Positions 61,673 to 64,000 of a stretch of DNA of 64,000 nucleotides are shown here, one piece after another. The stretch is from Actinomyces oris. GTDB taxonomy: Bacteria > Actinomycetota > Actinomycetes > Actinomycetales > Actinomycetaceae. Location: NCBI RefSeq assembly GCF_001929375.1, contig NZ_MSGO01000008.1, forward strand, positions 6,436-70,435, written 5' to 3'. Position numbers and translations under genes: made by a program. Within the stretch, counting starts at the first letter, position 1. Every line of letters begins with the position of its first letter. The notes under the pieces were generated by a model. It saw only the letters and a list, made by a program, of their open reading frames with translations. It did not search any database and was not told the origin of the DNA.

Positions 61673-64000
61673 ATGACTGCTGAGACGACCACCAAGAGCT
61701 CCGCACCCGCGGCGCCGCCGGCCCCCGAGATGGTCCACATGACCATCGACGGGCTGCCCGTCGAGGTCGAGAAGGGGACCCTCCTCATCCGCGCCGCCGA
61801 GCAGGTCGGCGTGCGCATCCCGCGCTTCTGCGACCACCCGCTGCTCGCGCCGTCGGCCAACTGCCGCCAGTGCCTGGTGGAGGTGGCCATGCCGGGACGC
61901 GACGGCGTCGTGCGACCCATGCCCAAGCCCCAGCCCTCCTGCGCCATGACCGCCATGGAGGGCATGGAGATCTCCACCCAGGCCACCAGCGAGGTCGCCG
62001 CCCAGGCCCAGGCCGGCACCATGGAGTTCCTCCTCATCAACCACCCGCTGGACTGCCCGGTGTGCGACAAGGGCGGCGAGTGCCCCCTGCAGAACCAGGC
62101 CCTGGAGCTCATGGCCTCCGGCGCCCAGTCCGCCACTCGCTTCACCGACGTCAAGCGCACCTTCCCCAAACCACTGCGCCTGACCAGCAACATCCTGCTG
62201 GACCGCGACCGCTGCATCCTGTGCCAGCGCTGCGTGCGCTTCGCCGACCAGATCCCCGGCGACCCCTTCATCGCCCTCCAGGGCCGCGGCGGCGGGCACC
62301 CCTCCTGCGACATGGACGGCGAGCCCGAGCACACCGGGGGCCTGTACTCCGAGCAGATCGGGCGCTTCGACGCCCGCGTCCTGGACTTCCACACCGAGGC
62401 GACCCAGGAGGGGCTCGACGCCGACCTCCAGACGATCCGCGGCGTGCCCTCCCTGAGCGCCCTGGGCGACCTGACCGGCCCCGGCGGCGAGCCCGGCGCC
62501 TCCGACGGCACCGACTACGGCCCCGACCTGGGCGCCGGCCGCGAGGACCTGGACGCCTCCGGGCGCCCCTTCGCCTCCTACTTCTCGGGCAACATCATCC
62601 AGATCTGCCCCGTGGGCGCCCTGACCTCCGCGAAGTACCGCTTCCGGGCCCGCCCCATGGACCTGGTCTCCACCGACTCCGTCACCGAGCACGACGCCTC
62701 CGGCTCCGCCATCCGCGTCGACATGCGCCGCGGCGTCGTCCTGCGCCACCTGGCCGGCAACGACCCCGAGGTCAACGAGGAGTGGATCACCGACAAGGAC
62801 CGCTTCGCCTTCACCTGGTCCTCCCAGCCCGACCGCCTCACCGTGCCGCTCGTGCGCGACGAGGAGACCGGCGAGCTCGTCACCACCTCCTGGTCCGACG
62901 CCCTGGACGTCGCCGCCCAGGGGCTGGCCCGCGCCGCCTCAGACGGGGGAGTGGGGCTCCTGCCCGGCGGCCGCCTCACCCTGGAGGACGCCTGGGCCTG
63001 GTCCCGCTTCGCCCGCACCGTCCTGGGCACCAACGACATCGACCAGCGCGTGCGCGCCCACAGCCAGGAGGAGGACTCCTTCCTGGCCGCCCGCGTGGCC
63101 GGCACCGGACTGGGAGCCGTCACCTACCGCCACCTGGAGCGGGCCGGACAGGTCCTGCTCCTGGGCCTGGAGCCCGAGGATGAGTGCGGTTCCCTGTTCC
63201 TGCGCCTGCGCAAGGGCGTGCGCGCCGGCGGCGTCAAGGTGGCCACCGTGACCACCTGCTTGAGCGCCGGCAGCCGCAAGCTCTCCGCCCAGGCCATCCT
63301 CACCCCGCCCGGTGAGGAGGCCCGCGTCGTCGCCCACCTCAGCCAGACCCACCCCGACCTCGTCGAGGCCCTGCGGGTCGACGGCGCCACCATCCTCATC
63401 GGTGAGCGCGCCACCCGCGTCCCCGGCCTGCTGAGCGTCGCCGACGCCCTGGCCACCGCCACCGGCGCCCACCTGGCCTGGGTGCCGCGCCGCAGCGGCG
63501 AGCGCGGAGGCATCGAGGCGGGCCTGCTGCCCGGCCTCCTGCCCGGCGGGCGCCCCGTGGCCGACCCCGAGGCCCGCGCCCAGGTCGAGCGGGCCTGGAA
63601 CCTGGGCCCCGAGCACCTCCTGCCCGCGACGCCGGGCCGCGACGCCACCGCCATCCTCTCGGCCCTCCTGGAGGGGAGCCTGGGCGGCGCCGTCGTCGGC
63701 GGCATCGACCTGCGCGACTTCCCCGACCCGGGCCTGGCCCGCGCGGCCCTGGCCGCCAGCGGCTTCACCGTCCAGCTCGAGGTGCGCCGCAGCGAGGTCA
63801 GCGAGCACGCCGACGTCGTCCTGCCCGTGGCCCCGGCCGTGGAGAAGAACGGCACCTTCGTCAACTGGGAGGGGCGCGTGCGGCCCTTCGGCCAGGCCCA
63901 TGTCTCGCGCTCCCGCACCGACCGCCAGGTCCTGGGCATGCTCGCAGGCGAGATGGGGGTCGACCTCCAGGCCGACGACCTGGTCGTCCTGCACGAGCAG
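61673..64000 (+). CDS. nuoG: NADH-quinone oxidoreductase subunit G (partial, runs off window)
   Basis: The first 776 residues are present. N-terminal [2Fe-2S] ferredoxin ligands (RIPRFCDHPLLAPSANCRQC), the His/Cys cluster region (HPLDCPVCDKGGECPLQNQA) and [4Fe-4S] ligands (LDRDRCILCQRCVRFADQIP; later IIQICPVGALTSAKYRFRAR) are followed by the molybdopterin-oxidoreductase-like domain (from about 370; ending here at EVSEHADVVLPVAPAVEKNG). An acidic Gly/Asp-rich stretch of roughly 50 residues (about 250-300) sits between the two parts of the iron-sulfur region, longer than in textbook NuoG. It begins 3 nt after the nuoF stop. Confidence 0.93.
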   Translation, partial: MTAETTTKSSAPAAPPAPEMVHMTIDGLPVEVEKGTLLIRAAEQVGVRIPRFCDHPLLAPSANCRQCLVEVAMPGRDGVVRPMPKPQPSCAMTAMEGMEISTQATSEVAAQAQAGTMEFLLINHPLDCPVCDKGGECPLQNQALELMASGAQSATRFTDVKRTFPKPLRLTSNILLDRDRCILCQRCVRFADQIPGDPFIALQGRGGGHPSCDMDGEPEHTGGLYSEQIGRFDARVLDFHTEATQEGLDADLQTIRGVPSLSALGDLTGPGGEPGASDGTDYGPDLGAGREDLDASGRPFASYFSGNIIQICPVGALTSAKYRFRARPMDLVSTDSVTEHDASGSAIRVDMRRGVVLRHLAGNDPEVNEEWITDKDRFAFTWSSQPDRLTVPLVRDEETGELVTTSWSDALDVAAQGLARAASDGGVGLLPGGRLTLEDAWAWSRFARTVLGTNDIDQRVRAHSQEEDSFLAARVAGTGLGAVTYRHLERAGQVLLLGLEPEDECGSLFLRLRKGVRAGGVKVATVTTCLSAGSRKLSAQAILTPPGEEARVVAHLSQTHPDLVEALRVDGATILIGERATRVPGLLSVADALATATGAHLAWVPRRSGERGGIEAGLLPGLLPGGRPVADPEARAQVERAWNLGPEHLLPATPGRDATAILSALLEGSLGGAVVGGIDLRDFPDPGLARAALAASGFTVQLEVRRSEVSEHADVVLPVAPAVEKNGTFVNWEGRVRPFGQAHVSRSRTDRQVLGMLAGEMGVDLQADDLVVLHEQ

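Noticed and set aside
60068-62749. 893-codon open frame on the minus strand across nuoEFG
   Set aside because: Antisense shadow of strong complex I genes in GC-rich DNA; its translation is Gly/Ala/Val/Asp-rich with no family features.

Overview
The window is high-GC actinobacterial DNA. Gene content, gene order and frequent GTG starts and ATGA/GTGA stop-start overlaps fit an oral Actinomyces of the naeslundii/oris/viscosus group (inferred from gene families and style; no rRNA or tRNA gene was seen). It encodes a menaquinone-based respiratory chain, mucin-glycan disaccharide use, sortase-anchored surface protein, and a small type VII secretion-like toxin locus.

Layout. 1-730: ribbon-helix-helix antitoxin gene and a toxin-like partner broken by a nonsense codon. 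0.8-1.6 kb: VOC protein. 1.7-5.5 kb: AT-richer patch with an LPxTG surface protein, a small anchored protein and its decayed duplicate. 5.6-16.6 kb: methyltransferase, succinate dehydrogenase/fumarate reductase (sdhCAB, sdhB frameshifted), dapD, a phosphatase, menE-menA and a frameshifted membrane protein gene. 16.6-17.5 kb: gene-free stretch between convergent genes with large inverted repeats. 17.5-21.5 kb: repeat-rich lipoprotein, then dipZ-sigK-rskA. 21.8-25.2 kb: menB, a two-component system and a small secreted peptide gene. 25.3-35.9 kb: one-strand operon for galacto-/lacto-N-biose use (ROK regulator, ABC transporter, GH112 phosphorylase, phosphohexomutase, nucleotidyltransferase, atypical GHMP kinase). 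36.4-39.5 kb: betaine/proline ABC transporter. 39.6-41.7 kb: gene debris, including a DUF3800 gene split by a 79-bp miniature element. 41.9-46.8 kb: menC, menD (frameshifted) and an HtrA-like protease. 46.8-52.4 kb: three tandem membrane-protein paralogues, an IS element with a nonsense codon in its transposase, and a WXG100-like/effector locus whose effector frame is broken at two poly-A tracts. 52.4-64 kb: second copy of the 79-bp element, menF, menG, a geranylgeranyl reductase (menJ-like) and nuoABCDEFG, with nuoG running off the end.

How it fits together. Most of the classical menaquinone pathway is here in scattered pieces (menF, D, C, E, B, A, G and a side-chain saturase). It would feed quinone to the Nuo and Sdh complexes encoded in the same window. 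SigK-RskA beside DipZ suggests an extracytoplasmic redox-folding regulon. The GH112 operon fits life on mucin O-glycan core disaccharides.

Most notable observations: (1) a 79-bp miniature transposable element in two copies, each with a 3-bp target duplication and ends matching the resident IS; (2) a candidate type VII effector whose two poly-A tracts are each one base out of frame, with three tandem membrane-protein paralogues downstream that could be immunity proteins; (3) a GH112 operon with an atypical GHMP kinase instead of the known bifidobacterial kinase set; (4) several core genes (sdhB, menD) carrying single-base frameshifts, which are either assembly errors or real lesions.
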